A stretch of 64,000 bases of DNA from an uncultured bacterium (GCA_903835185.1 CAILLX010000016.1:62001-126000); one strand, 5' to 3'. Shown: positions 1-9,261, counted from the stretch's first letter. Translations and numbers: made by a program. Notes: a model not told the origin generated them from the letters alone.

Positions 1-1308
1 GAGCTGACAGAAGGAAGAAATCTGCTTCAGTTTCAAGATGTGGCAGCACAGATTGATCCGACAACGGTAAGTTTTTCTTCTCTTACTGCACCAAATGCAG
101 TGACGGTTCGTGAGCAGAATTATCAATACGATCTTATCAACCCTGAGACTATACTCAGCAAATCAATAGGCAAAAACGCCAAGTTCCGCCGTCTTACAGC
201 CTCCGGACAGATTGAGGAGCTTTCAGGAGTGCTGCTCAATGCACCGCAAGTATCTGTTGCTGACACTGCGGGCAATGTTTCCGAACGCACACAAGGTTTG
301 GTTCTCAAGACAGCTTCCGGTGTTGTGCTTAACCCGGCAGGTGATATCGAGCTTGCTGAGATCCCCGCTGGACTGGTATCCAAACCATCGCTAGTGTGGA
401 AGCTGGATGTGAGTAAGGGTGGGCGGCATAAGACCGAAATCTCTTATCAAACTGGCGGACTCAACTGGCGTTGTGACTATGTGACCGTCTTAAATGCTGA
501 CGATACTAAGATGGACCTGACCTCCTGGGTGACTCTGGACAATAAGAGCGGGGCAACCTATAAGGATGCTGCTCTTAAGCTTCTTGCCGGTGATGTTCAC
601 CGCATTGTTCCCAGACCACACCTAATGAGTGCTATGCGAATGGCTTGTGCGCCAGGAGGTGCAGAACCGCAGTTTACTGAAAAGGCGTTTGCCGAATATC
701 ACCTTTACACTCTGGCCGGCAAAACGAATGTAAATAACAATGAGACTAAACAGATGACCTTGTTTGCTGCCGACAACGTGCCGACAAGAAAGCTGTTTAT
801 CTTTGAACCCGAGGCGTCAAATTATGTCTGGGGCGACTGGTTACCGCCCAACCGGGACAGCAACAAAGTTGCTGTTAAGCTGGAACTCGAGAATAAACAA
901 GCCAATCATCTGGGGTTGCCGATGCCTAAAGGTAAGGTTCGTGTATACAAGCACGATGATGATGGTTCGCTACAGTTTATCGGTGAAGATATGATAGACC
1001 ATACTCCCCGGGACGAAAAGTTGCGCATATATATTGGCGATGCTTTTGACCTGGTTGGCGAGCATAAGCAGGTCAATATGCAACGGGTTTCTGATCGAGT
1101 GCAACGTTTCTCTTACGAGATAAGCTTGCGCAATCACAAAGACAATGATGTGACTATTACAGCCGTAGAACACTCCTGGGGACAGTGGAAAATTCTTAAC
1201 TCCAGCCAGACGTACACAAAGAAGGACTCAAAGACTTTTGAGTTTGCTGTGACTGTTCCAGCTCGCGGTGAGGGAAAGGTCACTTATGATATTGAAGTGC
1301 GGAACTGA
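1..1308 (+). CDS. DUF4139 domain protein (5' end outside window)
   Basis: The reading frame is open from base 1 (ELTEGRNLLQFQDV...), so the track's start at 40 (a GTG) is internal and the true start lies upstream of the window. About 435 C-terminal residues are visible. They are beta-rich and carry the pattern of DUF4139 proteins: GLNWRCDYV, then LTSWVTLDNKSGATYKDA, and a C-terminal NHKDNDVTITAVEH plus VTYDIEVRN strand pair. Members of this family are usually exported or envelope-associated and have no established enzymatic role. The gene converges on the next one with only 3 bp between stop codons. Family assignment is good; function is unknown. Confidence 0.75.
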   Translation, partial: ELTEGRNLLQFQDVAAQIDPTTVSFSSLTAPNAVTVREQNYQYDLINPETILSKSIGKNAKFRRLTASGQIEELSGVLLNAPQVSVADTAGNVSERTQGLVLKTASGVVLNPAGDIELAEIPAGLVSKPSLVWKLDVSKGGRHKTEISYQTGGLNWRCDYVTVLNADDTKMDLTSWVTLDNKSGATYKDAALKLLAGDVHRIVPRPHLMSAMRMACAPGGAEPQFTEKAFAEYHLYTLAGKTNVNNNETKQMTLFAADNVPTRKLFIFEPEASNYVWGDWLPPNRDSNKVAVKLELENKQANHLGLPMPKGKVRVYKHDDDGSLQFIGEDMIDHTPRDEKLRIYIGDAFDLVGEHKQVNMQRVSDRVQRFSYEISLRNHKDNDVTITAVEHSWGQWKILNSSQTYTKKDSKTFEFAVTVPARGEGKVTYDIEVRN

Positions 1309-1311
1309 TTG

Positions 1312-2916
1312 CTAAGGTTCCAGATCTTTCATCGTCTTGTCTTCGGCGCTTGCCGGAGCGCTGCTCCTGCCTGCTTCTGGTGGCTGCGGGGTGCCAGGAG
1401 TGGTTGTGGTGCCTGCTGGCGGAGCAGGTGATGGAGCCTTTTGTATCTGTGGCACTGCTGCTGGAGCTGGCTGTGGTGTGGCTGCCGCAGCAGAGTTCTT
1501 TCTTGTTTCCGGAACTTTCTTGGTTGACGGGGTAGCTGTTCCTATCGGATAACTCTTGTATAGAGTTCCTGATATATAGGTGCGAAATTCAGTCGAACCA
1601 TTCTCCTTGACTGCAACTGGTGCAGTGACGCTAAACTGCTTACTGCCGTTTGCTTGCAACGGCGGCTCAAACTCGTCAATAATCCGCTGCTCTTTCTCCC
1701 AGATGACATGACTGGTGGCTGTATCAACCAACTCCACTCTGGCGACTAAAGAAAGAATTGGCTGTGACCCTGGGTTATAGACTTCGCCACTTAAAGAGGT
1801 TCTGTGTGTTGCCTGCACAACGGCAACAGTGACATTTTTCAAAACAACAGGCGGGACAGTCAGCTTAGGATCGTAGTTGCGCGCCTCTTGCAGGTAACCT
1901 AGTCCAGTTTGAGCGTCTCCAGCTTCAAGCAGCTGTTTGCCACGTTTGACCATTAATGTTGCTAGCTTGCCGTCCAGAAGCGGATCTTTGACTTGCAGCT
2001 TGGCTGCTCTGCGCAGCTGGTCGATAGCTAGCTCCAGCTGTCCTTGCCGTTCATAAATGTCGGCAACCTTTTCATAGGCTCTGGCCGATGGTGCTATGAC
2101 ATTTAACTTAGTGAGATAATCAAGCGCCCGTGTGTCGTCGCCTTTAGCAATCGACTCGTTGATGAATCTCTGGTAGATGGTGGAGAGTCTGGAGTCTACT
2201 TCAGTGGTGCGTGATCCTTCAGCTGTCGAGCGGACCTCTTCCCAACATTTTAGCGCCTGGTTGAGGTCACCTTTTTGCAAGCACTCATCTCCCCATAGAG
2301 CGTCTAGATCGGCCAATTCAGCCTTTTTTCCGACGATGCCTGCCTGGGCTAACGGCTTGAGCAGTTCGGCTGCCCGATCCCACTGCTGATGCTGCCTGTA
2401 AAAATTGGACAGCTCGGAAGCCAGCGCGGGTTCGCTTGCTAGCGACTGTCCCATCTGTTGGGCCTGACTGATGCAGTTCCAGGATTTATCTATCTGATCT
2501 ATGCCTACATAAGCTCTAGCTAGTGCCAGATAGATCCTGGCATCGCGAGGACGCGATGCTGCTGCTTGCTCAAGAGTTTTTACAGCAAATGCATATTGCC
2601 CATTAGCCAGCTGATGTTGAGCAGTCTGGTAAAGTCTTTCATAGTCTGGTGATTTGATTAAAAAGAAGACAGTTGCACCGGCAGAAACCAGCAGTATCAA
2701 CAACGCTATGGCAATACCTGCTGCGGCAGGCATTGCTGACTGAGACTTTTGCTTACTTACAGCCGACTTCCGCACTCTGGCGTGCTGCTCAGTGGCTGGC
2801 TCCTCACGTTGCGGTCCGGGAGCTTTCTGGACGCTATCGTTGCCCAGTTTGGCTCCACAGGAGACACACTCTTCATAGAGAGGCGGATGATATACTCCGC
2901 AAACTGGGCAACGCAT
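1312..2916 (-). CDS. Zinc-ribbon, single-TM, TPR-repeat protein
   Basis: Protein of 534 residues. It opens with a zinc ribbon (CPVC...CVSC, residues 3-22), followed by a basic/polar linker and one transmembrane segment at about 68-90 (GIAIALLILLVSAGATVFFL). The C-terminal part is therefore probably outside the cytoplasm. Residues about 95-345 are TPR-like helical repeats (LYQTAQHQLANGQYAFAVKT and similar). A beta domain at about 360-450 (VLKNVTVAVVQATH...SLSGEVYNPG) resembles FxLYD-type domains. The tail is rich in Pro, Ala and Thr. The architecture suggests a membrane-anchored scaffold. No catalytic motif is visible and the specific function is not recognised. Confidence 0.7.
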   Translation of the reverse strand: MRCPVCGVYHPPLYEECVSCGAKLGNDSVQKAPGPQREEPATEQHARVRKSAVSKQKSQSAMPAAAGIAIALLILLVSAGATVFFLIKSPDYERLYQTAQHQLANGQYAFAVKTLEQAAASRPRDARIYLALARAYVGIDQIDKSWNCISQAQQMGQSLASEPALASELSNFYRQHQQWDRAAELLKPLAQAGIVGKKAELADLDALWGDECLQKGDLNQALKCWEEVRSTAEGSRTTEVDSRLSTIYQRFINESIAKGDDTRALDYLTKLNVIAPSARAYEKVADIYERQGQLELAIDQLRRAAKLQVKDPLLDGKLATLMVKRGKQLLEAGDAQTGLGYLQEARNYDPKLTVPPVVLKNVTVAVVQATHRTSLSGEVYNPGSQPILSLVARVELVDTATSHVIWEKEQRIIDEFEPPLQANGSKQFSVTAPVAVKENGSTEFRTYISGTLYKSYPIGTATPSTKKVPETRKNSAAAATPQPAPAAVPQIQKAPSPAPPAGTTTTPGTPQPPEAGRSSAPASAEDKTMKDLEP

Positions 2917-2936
2917 AGGCTTATCAGCGGCTTAAA

Positions 2937-2964
2937 GGCCTATCCATATAAATAGGATTGGCCA
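2937..2964 (-). terminator. Possible terminator after rplL
   Basis: Read on the minus strand just past the rplL stop, GGCCAATCC and GGATAGGCC pair 8 of 9 around a short AT-rich loop, followed by TTTAA. This could end the rplJ-rplL transcript, but the T-run is short and the pairing imperfect. Confidence 0.35.
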
Positions 2965-2970
2965 TGGGTT

Positions 2971-3348
2971 CTACTTAATCTCGATTTTAGCGCCGGCAGC
3001 TTCGAGCTTTGTCTTCATCTGTTCGGCTTCTTCCTTCTTGACCTTTTCCTTCACCGGTTTGGGAGCGGAGTCGACTAGGTCTTTAGCTTCCTTCAAGCCT
3101 AGTCCGGTCAATTCGCGGACGACTTTGAGAACTTCAATCTTCTTTTCGCCAACTGAAATGAGCATGACGTCAAATTCAGTCTTCTCTTCAACTACTGCTG
3201 CTGCTGCCGGCATAGCTGCCATGGACATTGGAGCTGCTGCAGTGACGCCGAAAGTTTCTTCCATCTTCTTCTTCAGGTCTGCTGCTTCTAAAAGGGTCAA
3301 AGAACCAATCTGGTCGAGCAGTTCATCAACTGAAAGTTTAGTTGCCAT
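2971..3348 (-). CDS. rplL: 50S ribosomal protein L7/L12
   Basis: Ribosomal stalk protein that recruits translation GTPases. Protein of 125 residues from the ATG at 3348, 8 nt behind a GGAG; the track's two extra residues come from a TTG start. The N-terminal dimerisation helix ([18 protein letters not shown]) is followed by an Ala-rich hinge ([16 protein letters not shown]) and the conserved C-terminal domain ([33 protein letters not shown]). Length is normal for the family. It follows rplJ by 43 bp in the same transcript, the usual pairing that allows L10(L12)n complex formation. rpoB is not downstream, unlike in many bacteria. Confidence 0.97.
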   Translation of the reverse strand: MATKLSVDELLDQIGSLTLLEAADLKKKMEETFGVTAAAPMSMAAMPAAAAVVEEKTEFDVMLISVGEKKIEVLKVVRELTGLGLKEAKDLVDSAPKPVKEKVKKEEAEQMKTKLEAAGAKIEIK

Positions 3349-3391
3349 TTTCAAATCTCCTTGGTGAGTGATTTACTGGTTGGTTCGTGCG

Positions 3392-3916
3392 TCAGGCGGC
3401 TTCATTCTTCTTCGCCACTTCCTCTGCGAGAAGGGCGATATCTCTAATGACAGCCTCAAAGATGCAGGCAATGTTCCTGGCTCCTGAATCGAGTCCGGAC
3501 ATGATAAGCGAGAGGAGCTGCTCGCGGGATGGCAGATCGGCAAGCCCTTTTACTTCTGCCTGATTCATGGCACGTCCTTCCAGAACGCCACCACGGATGA
3601 CACCTTTCTTTGCAGCTTTTATAAATTCAACAGTTGTTTTTGCTGGTGCTGCCGGATCGTTGTAACCGACAATGATGGCAGACGGCCCGATCGCCAGCTC
3701 TTTTATCGGTCCAAATTCAGTCCCATCAGTGGCTATTTTTACCAGAGTATTCTTGGCAATGCGGCACTTGGCATCAACCGTGTCCAGTTTGCGCCGGAAC
3801 TTGGTAATCTCTGCTACGGTCAGTCCGGTCACATCGGCAACGATTACGACCTTGCCGTCTGCAAAGAACTCTTTTAGTTCTGAGACAATCTCTTGCTTGC
3901 GAGCTTTAGTGGCCAT
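3392..3916 (-). CDS. rplJ: 50S ribosomal protein L10
   Basis: Base of the ribosomal stalk; it binds 23S rRNA and several L7/L12 dimers. Protein of 174 residues, normal for the family. The N-terminal half has the L10 signature (KVVIVADVTGLTVAEITKFR, RIAKNTLVKIA) and the C-terminal helix (LISLIMSG-like region to EEVAKKNEAA) is the L12-binding part. The ATG at 3916 follows an AAGGAG. The upstream leader contains terminator-like hairpins, so autogenous control by L10/L12 is likely. The usual upstream partners rplK, rplA, nusG and secE are absent from the window. Confidence 0.96.
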   Translation of the reverse strand: MATKARKQEIVSELKEFFADGKVVIVADVTGLTVAEITKFRRKLDTVDAKCRIAKNTLVKIATDGTEFGPIKELAIGPSAIIVGYNDPAAPAKTTVEFIKAAKKGVIRGGVLEGRAMNQAEVKGLADLPSREQLLSLIMSGLDSGARNIACIFEAVIRDIALLAEEVAKKNEAA

Positions 3917-4060
3917 AGCCTGTCTCCTTGCTTGGTTCGGAGCAATATGCTCCTAAATAAAAATCCCAGCAGACTTGCCGGGACCACAAAAAACGGCGTA
4001 CCGCCGATCGACTTAGTCGAACTTTGTGACCTCGAGCCGGCGGTGTTGAACCATTAAGCT
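3917..4060 (-). promoter_or_regulatory. Structured rplJ leader (L10-leader type attenuator)
   Basis: On the minus strand before rplJ there are, in order: a CGACT/AGTCG hairpin; a perfect CGGCG-gta-CGCCG hairpin followed by TTTTTT (about 3987-4006); a TCCCGGCA-agtc-TGCTGGGA hairpin followed by TTTTTATTT (about 3957-3983); and GGAGCA-tat-TGCTCC just before the ribosome-binding site. Two terminator-like hairpins inside a ribosomal leader fit the known L10 leader, where L10-L12 binding controls read-through. The hairpins are seen directly; the regulatory role is inferred from the family. Confidence 0.6.
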
Positions 4061-4223
4061 GCCATATTGGCAAGCACCAGGCTGTCTGCAGTCCGTCATA
4101 TTGACTGGCGCCATTGTCGCAAGGAGAAGCTCTCGCGTCAAGCTGCAGCGATAGTGAAACAGCTGGCTCTAACGTTTCTTAACAGTTGTTTGGCAATTGC
4201 TCAGTTTCGTTGATGCAGGTAAG
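4061..4223. other. Intergenic, no gene seen
   Basis: Together with the rplJ leader this makes a gap of about 300 bp between rplJ and the small secreted protein, both on the minus strand. The rplJ promoter probably lies here, but no convincing -35/-10 pair was identified. No small ORF with a ribosome-binding site was found. Confidence 0.4.
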
Positions 4224-4481
4224 CTAGAACTCATCTGTCAGCTCTGCCAGTTTCTTATCAAGACGATCTGCAGCTCGAGTAATTTGCTCTGGAGTTGCTC
4301 CTGGTTTTAGTCCTAGATATTTCTCCAGCTCGAGCCGGCTTATCTGTGACGATCCGTAAAACTCAATGCCGGCAAAACCAGGTTGGCGGTCAGGCGCACT
4401 AATGGCTGAGCCTGTTGTTACCAACGACGTCATGGCAAGAACTAATAGTAGCTTGACTGATAGACTATCGTGTAGCGACAA
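4224..4481 (-). CDS. Small secreted protein with a single POTRA-like motif
   Basis: Protein of 85 residues. It has a signal-peptide-like N-terminus (VKLLLVLAMTSLVTTGSAISA, residues 9-29). The rest reads IEFYGSSQISRLELEKYLGL then KPGATPEQITRAADRLDKKL, which has the beta-alpha-alpha pattern of the first half of a POTRA domain as found in BamA/ShlB/FtsQ families. The chain stops where the POTRA beta-strand pair should follow, so this is either a very short stand-alone module or a truncated relic. No continuation was found in other frames. The POTRA reading is my inference; function is unknown. Confidence 0.5.
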   Translation of the reverse strand: MSLHDSLSVKLLLVLAMTSLVTTGSAISAPDRQPGFAGIEFYGSSQISRLELEKYLGLKPGATPEQITRAADRLDKKLAELTDEF

Positions 4482-4580
4482 GTGAATTCCCCCTGTTTAA
4501 TATTCCCATTCTAAATCAAACTGTGTACTTACTGTCGACCCGCCCATGAGCGCTGCTGCTGCTCTCAGGTTCAGTATGAC

Positions 4581-4586
4581 TATAAT
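4581..4586 (+). promoter_or_regulatory. Possible -10 box for the RND efflux genes
   Basis: A perfect TATAAT lies 31 bp before the adaptor ATG in the 135-bp divergent gap. No good -35 hexamer sits 17 bp upstream, so this is only a weak prediction. Confidence 0.3.
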
Positions 4587-4616
4587 AAAACTTCGCGTCA
4601 TATTTCGACTACATAA

Positions 4617-5966
4617 ATGAAACTGCCACCATATTACTGCTGTTTACTTATAAGTTTGCTCGCTGTTGCAAGCCAGATTCTCCTCTCCAGTTGCCAGGTG
4701 GTTGCAGGTAATCGATTGTCTCCTGCGGTCTGTCCGAAGAAACAGGCAGTCAATGCAGTCAATAAGGTGACAATATCCAGTCGTGAGTTCAGGCGCATTG
4801 TTGTGCTGAGTGAAGATGCAGTAAAGCACACCGGAATAAAAATGGGGTCTGCAGATACACGCATGTTGGAAGGATCTATCAAAACGACAGGCGAAGTGCT
4901 TGCCAATGCCAATCGTGTCTCTCATGTGACAACGCCTGTGACTGGACGAGTAGTCGATGTGAAAGTCAGTGTGGGGCAGCGTGTGCTGGCAGGGCAGACT
5001 TTGCTTACTATTCACAGCACAGACATTGAGCAAGCTGAAGCAGACCTGCTTCAAAATGAAGGGCAGGTCCGCGCTGATCTTAAGCGAGATCTTTTGCAGA
5101 TCGACTCAGATCTTGAAACTGCTGCAAAACAGCTGGAACTATCGGCAAGTACTTACCAGCGGATGAAAAGCCTTTTTGTGCAGCGGATTGCTGCTCAGGC
5201 GGAGTATCAAACTGCGCTCACTCAATGGGAAAAGGATAAAATTGCACTTGATACTTTGAAGAAAAGACGCTCAGATACAATCTCTTTATCGAGCGAGCGC
5301 CTGAAGATTGTCACAGAGCCTGCCATAGAGAAGCTGCGATTGTGGGGGTTGCCTGAATCGGAGATTGATGCAGTCAGACGAAGTCGGCGGGTCGATCCTA
5401 TCGATACAGTAGATGCTCCAACGGCCGGTATTGTCAGCGAACGATTAGTTAATCCGGGCGAGCTTGTTGACCCGACGAAGCACCTTTTTACAATTGGAGC
5501 GTATGAAACTGTCTGGGTTAAAGCAGATATATTCGAGAAAGATGTTGCTAAAGTGCACGAGGGGGAGCGCATTGAACTTGAGGTAGATAGCCTCCCTGGT
5601 GCAAGGTTCTCCGGCAAGCTCAACTATGTCTGCGACTCCATTAATGCTGATACGCGTGCTCTCTCTGTGCGTGCTGAGGTGCCTAATCCTGACTTCAAGC
5701 TTAAGCCGCGGATGTTTGTACGCCTGACAATCTTGACTGGTGTCATCAGGACTATTGCTGTTCCGCGCACAGCAATTCAGGACGCTGGCGATTGTAAAGT
5801 CGTGTATGTTCCAGTGGATGGTAACCGTTATGAAGAGAGACAGGTGGTGCTTGGGCGCAGCTGCGGCGATTGGGTGGAGGTTTTGCAAGGGTTGCGTGTC
5901 GGCGAACCGGTCGTGATAAAAGGGAGCTTCGAGCTAAGATCTGAAGCAATGCGTGAGAGCAGCTAG
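4617..5966 (+). CDS. RND efflux periplasmic adaptor, CzcB/CusB-like lipoprotein
   Basis: Membrane-fusion protein linking an inner-membrane RND pump to an outer-membrane channel. Protein of 449 residues with a lipoprotein-type signal (lipobox LSSC, Cys about 26). The biotinyl-lipoyl-like half (TPVTGRVVDVKVSVGQRVLA) is followed by an alpha-hairpin at about 145-240 (heptad-rich, LQNEGQVRADLKRDLLQ...). The second lipoyl half is APTAGIVSERLVNPGELVD and beta-barrel strands follow (VWVKADIFEKDVAKVHEGE). The C-terminal domain ends in a typical VVLGRSCGDWVEVLQGLRVG stretch. It overlaps the pump gene by 14 bp, so the two are co-translated. Metal specificity cannot be read from the adaptor. Confidence 0.88.
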   Translation: MKLPPYYCCLLISLLAVASQILLSSCQVVAGNRLSPAVCPKKQAVNAVNKVTISSREFRRIVVLSEDAVKHTGIKMGSADTRMLEGSIKTTGEVLANANRVSHVTTPVTGRVVDVKVSVGQRVLAGQTLLTIHSTDIEQAEADLLQNEGQVRADLKRDLLQIDSDLETAAKQLELSASTYQRMKSLFVQRIAAQAEYQTALTQWEKDKIALDTLKKRRSDTISLSSERLKIVTEPAIEKLRLWGLPESEIDAVRRSRRVDPIDTVDAPTAGIVSERLVNPGELVDPTKHLFTIGAYETVWVKADIFEKDVAKVHEGERIELEVDSLPGARFSGKLNYVCDSINADTRALSVRAEVPNPDFKLKPRMFVRLTILTGVIRTIAVPRTAIQDAGDCKVVYVPVDGNRYEERQVVLGRSCGDWVEVLQGLRVGEPVVIKGSFELRSEAMRESS

Positions 5967-8900
5967 GCAGGTGGTTGTGCTGATTGATTTTGTCCTGAAA
6001 AAACGTGCACTGGTAGTCGCTCTGACTCTAGGGCTGCTTTTCCTTGGGGTGCAGGCTTATCTGAATCTGCCGCTTGAGGCATATCCGGATATTGCCAATA
6101 TGCAGGTGCGTGTCATAACGCAGGTTCCTGGAAAGGCTGCAGAAGAGGTGGAGCGCCAGGTGACCATTCCCTTGGAAAAAGAGCTCAACGGTATACCGCG
6201 CTCCGAGCCCCCGCGCTCAATCTCAATTTTTGGGCTCTCTGTAATAACAGTTGTTTTTGAAGATGGTGTAGATCCGTATGTGGCTCGCCAGCAGGTGCTG
6301 GAGCGGGTTACCAATGCCGATATCAGAAGTGATCTGCAGCCACGCCTCGATCCTAACGCTTCTCCAGTTGGCGAGATTTACCGCTACACGGTAGAAAGTA
6401 ATCGCTGGTCGCCGATGGCCTGCAAGGAGATTCAAGACTGGGTCTTAGACCGCAAGTTTAAGTCTGTGCCTGGAGTGGTCGATGTGACAGGTTTTGGCGG
6501 ACCGAGCAAGACTTTCCAGGTGTCGCTTGATCCTTATGAGCTTAAGTCTTTTGAGCTGACTCAGTCCCAAGTTGCTGATGCTATTGCCCGGTCAAACGGT
6601 TCGACCGGCGGCAGTTATATTGTTCGGAACGATCAAAACTATATGGTCAGAGGCATCGGTTTATTGCGCTCTGCAGACGATATCAGCAAGGTGGTTGTCG
6701 CCACTACTGCTGATGGCATTCCTATCCATGTTCAGGACGTTGCCACTGTGCAAATTGGACCGGCTGTGCGCAAAGGGCAGGTTGGTGTTAATGAGAATGA
6801 TGATGTTGTTCAAGGGATTGTGCTTATGCGCAGGGGTGACAACCCCAGCCGCGTTGTCGACAGTATCAGGTCCGCGTGGGATAGTATCTCATCTGTGCTG
6901 CCTGCTGGGATGCACCTTGTGCCGCTTTATGATCGCACTGCCCTTGTGCGCCGCACTATGGAGACCATAGGAGGCAATGTTGCCGTCGGCATCTCCCTGG
7001 TGGTGGTCTTGCTTATGCTTTTCCTTTTCCAGGTGCGCTCTGCGCTCATCTGTGCTGCAGTGATACCGATGGCTTTGTGTTGTGCCTTCCTTCTTCTTAA
7101 TCTCTTCAAAGTGCCGGCTAACCTGTTGTCGCTAGGAGCTATTGACTTCGGCATTATTGTCGATGGTGCAGTTGTGATGGTAGAAAACATCTGCCGGCAC
7201 CTTGGTCACTTGAAGCACGCTCAGGAATCGGATGCACGTATCACCCTTGCAGCCATTGCGCGAGCAGTGAAGGAGGTGGCCAGACCGATCCTTTTTGCCA
7301 CCTTGATTATTGTTGTCACCTTTTTGCCTATCCTGACTTTTGAGCGAGTGGAAGGCAAACTGTTTCGCCCGCTGGCAATCATGATGAACTTCAACCTGCT
7401 CGGTGCCGCTCTAGCTACTATGACAGCTATTCCGGTTCTGTGTGCAATTGTTTATCTGCACAGGTTGCCATCTGATAGACAAAGTCCTCTTATGACTTTT
7501 GCTACCCGTATCTACCAGCCAGTACTTGCCTGGTGCATGACCAATCGAGCCCGTGTAGTGGCTATCGCCTTATCAGCTGTGCTCGGGTCGATGTTCCTTC
7601 TGCCGTTTCTCGGCTCCGAGTTCATTCCTGAGTTGGAAGAGGGCAACATCTGGTTGCGTGTAACTGTTTTACCGACAAGCGTCTCTATAGATAAAGCGGT
7701 GACGATAGCAAGCCAGATCAGGCAGATTATCCGCAGTTATCCGGAGGCAACTAATGTGGTGTCACAGATAGGCTCGCCGGACGATGGCACTGACCCTAAT
7801 ACTTATAGCAATATTGAAGTCTTTGTAGATTTGAAGCCGCAGGAGAGCTGGAGAGCTCAGTTCCATGACAAACAGGCTCTGGTGTCAGCTATGAACCAGG
7901 AGCTCAAGGCAAAGATACCTGGACTTCTCTATAACTTCTCGCAATATATTAAGGACAACATGGATGAGGCTATCTCGGGTGTCAAAGGTGAGCTGGCTGT
8001 CAAGATTTATGGACCGGATCTCAAAGTATTGACTGTGCTGGGCAAGCAGGTGAAGCAGATTGTCGAGCAGGTGCCAGGCATGCAGGATGTTGCTTTCGAT
8101 CAACTCCTCGGTCAGCCGCAACTGATTGTGACTATAGACAGAGACCGGGCTGCTCGCTACGGCATTAACAGCAATGACATCCTGGATGTGGTTGAAACAT
8201 CTGTGGGCGGCAAACAGATTACTGAAGTGCTTGAGCAGGAGAGACGTTTTCCTCTTATTCTACGTTTTCAGCAGAGCTTTCGCAAAGAAGCTGGAGATTT
8301 AGGAGAGATTCGTGTGAAGACTCCTGCTGGACAGAATATACCGCTGGCGCAGCTGGCTACAATTGAAGAAGAGCATGGAGCTACAAATATATTGAGAGAT
8401 AGCAATTCACGCCGGATTGCAATTAAGGCTAATATTCGTGGACGTGACCTCGGTTCGGCAGTTCTTGAAGCACAACAAAAGGTAAGCAAGCTGGTTACCT
8501 TGCCGGAGGGCTACCACATCGCCTGGGGTGGGCAGTTTGATCGAGCCAGTCATGCTATGGCTCGTCTGGCTGTAGTAGTACCGCTTACTCTGGCGCTTGT
8601 ATTTCTCTTGCTCTATGGTGCTTTTGGCTCCGCCAGGATTGCAATTCTTGTTATGCTTACAGTACCTCTTGCGGCTCCTGGTGCCATTCTAGCTTTGTGG
8701 TTGACTCGTACTCATTTCAGCATCTCGGCCGGAGTTGGTTTGATAGCTCTGTTTGGTGTATCTGTCCAGAATGGGGTTATTCTGGTATCGCTTGTGAAGC
8801 AGTTGCAGCAGTCGGGCATGGCTTTAAAAGATGCCATTGTTGAGTCTGCTCTGGTGAGGATGAAACCTTTGCTGATGGCAAGCACTGTAGCGATGGTCGG

Positions 8901-9108
8901 TCTTCTGCCAGCAGCTTTATCAACAGGTATTGGTTCGCAAAGTCAGCGCCCGTTTGCCATAGCTATAGTGGGTGGACTGATACCGGGAATGATACTCACC
9001 TTAACAGTGTTACCGACCCTTTATGAATGGTTTGAGACTCACCTGGGTACACCGACAGGACCTGAAGATCTTGTTCCGTCCGGGCACATTCCTACCGAAG
9101 ACGAGTAG
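5953..9108 (+). CDS. Heavy-metal-type RND efflux pump, CzcA/CusA family
   Basis: Proton-driven inner-membrane exporter of 1051 residues, normal for the family. Twelve TM segments in the RND layout: TM1 near residues 15-35, TM2-6 around 335-490, TM7 near 530, TM8-12 around 865-1025. TM4 carries DFGIIVDGAVVMVEN, the Asp-x5-Asp-x6-Glu proton-relay pattern that marks HME-RND pumps. Periplasmic porter domains include YPDIANMQVRVITQVPG. The GTG start at 5953 overlaps the adaptor. No outer-membrane TolC/CzcC partner is encoded nearby. Likely substrate is a divalent or monovalent metal ion by family; the exact metal is unknown. Confidence 0.92.
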   Translation: MRAARQVVVLIDFVLKKRALVVALTLGLLFLGVQAYLNLPLEAYPDIANMQVRVITQVPGKAAEEVERQVTIPLEKELNGIPRSEPPRSISIFGLSVITVVFEDGVDPYVARQQVLERVTNADIRSDLQPRLDPNASPVGEIYRYTVESNRWSPMACKEIQDWVLDRKFKSVPGVVDVTGFGGPSKTFQVSLDPYELKSFELTQSQVADAIARSNGSTGGSYIVRNDQNYMVRGIGLLRSADDISKVVVATTADGIPIHVQDVATVQIGPAVRKGQVGVNENDDVVQGIVLMRRGDNPSRVVDSIRSAWDSISSVLPAGMHLVPLYDRTALVRRTMETIGGNVAVGISLVVVLLMLFLFQVRSALICAAVIPMALCCAFLLLNLFKVPANLLSLGAIDFGIIVDGAVVMVENICRHLGHLKHAQESDARITLAAIARAVKEVARPILFATLIIVVTFLPILTFERVEGKLFRPLAIMMNFNLLGAALATMTAIPVLCAIVYLHRLPSDRQSPLMTFATRIYQPVLAWCMTNRARVVAIALSAVLGSMFLLPFLGSEFIPELEEGNIWLRVTVLPTSVSIDKAVTIASQIRQIIRSYPEATNVVSQIGSPDDGTDPNTYSNIEVFVDLKPQESWRAQFHDKQALVSAMNQELKAKIPGLLYNFSQYIKDNMDEAISGVKGELAVKIYGPDLKVLTVLGKQVKQIVEQVPGMQDVAFDQLLGQPQLIVTIDRDRAARYGINSNDILDVVETSVGGKQITEVLEQERRFPLILRFQQSFRKEAGDLGEIRVKTPAGQNIPLAQLATIEEEHGATNILRDSNSRRIAIKANIRGRDLGSAVLEAQQKVSKLVTLPEGYHIAWGGQFDRASHAMARLAVVVPLTLALVFLLLYGAFGSARIAILVMLTVPLAAPGAILALWLTRTHFSISAGVGLIALFGVSVQNGVILVSLVKQLQQSGMALKDAIVESALVRMKPLLMASTVAMVGLLPAALSTGIGSQSQRPFAIAIVGGLIPGMILTLTVLPTLYEWFETHLGTPTGPEDLVPSGHIPTEDE

Positions 9109-9170
9109 ATTTAACAAGCAGGGCTATATAATAAGCGATGACTTTCAGAGGTTGTGCTGAGGCAAATCCT

Positions 9171-9261
9171 GACTTGCCACTGCAAGTCAAAAGAGCAGAG
9201 TATCGCAGCTTTGGGAAGCATTGCTCAGTGAGATTATTTGTTGATTTACTCGTTTTGCGAG
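9171..9261. other. Two small hairpins in the glyS upstream gap
   Basis: The 220-bp gap between the pump and glyS has two perfect short inverted repeats: GACTTGC-cact-GCAAGTC (about 9171-9188) and TACTCG-ttttg-CGAGTA (about 9245-9261). Neither is followed by a T-run. No T-box consensus (AGGGUGGNACCGCG) is present, so glycine-tRNA sensing is not supported. Role unknown. Confidence 0.35.
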
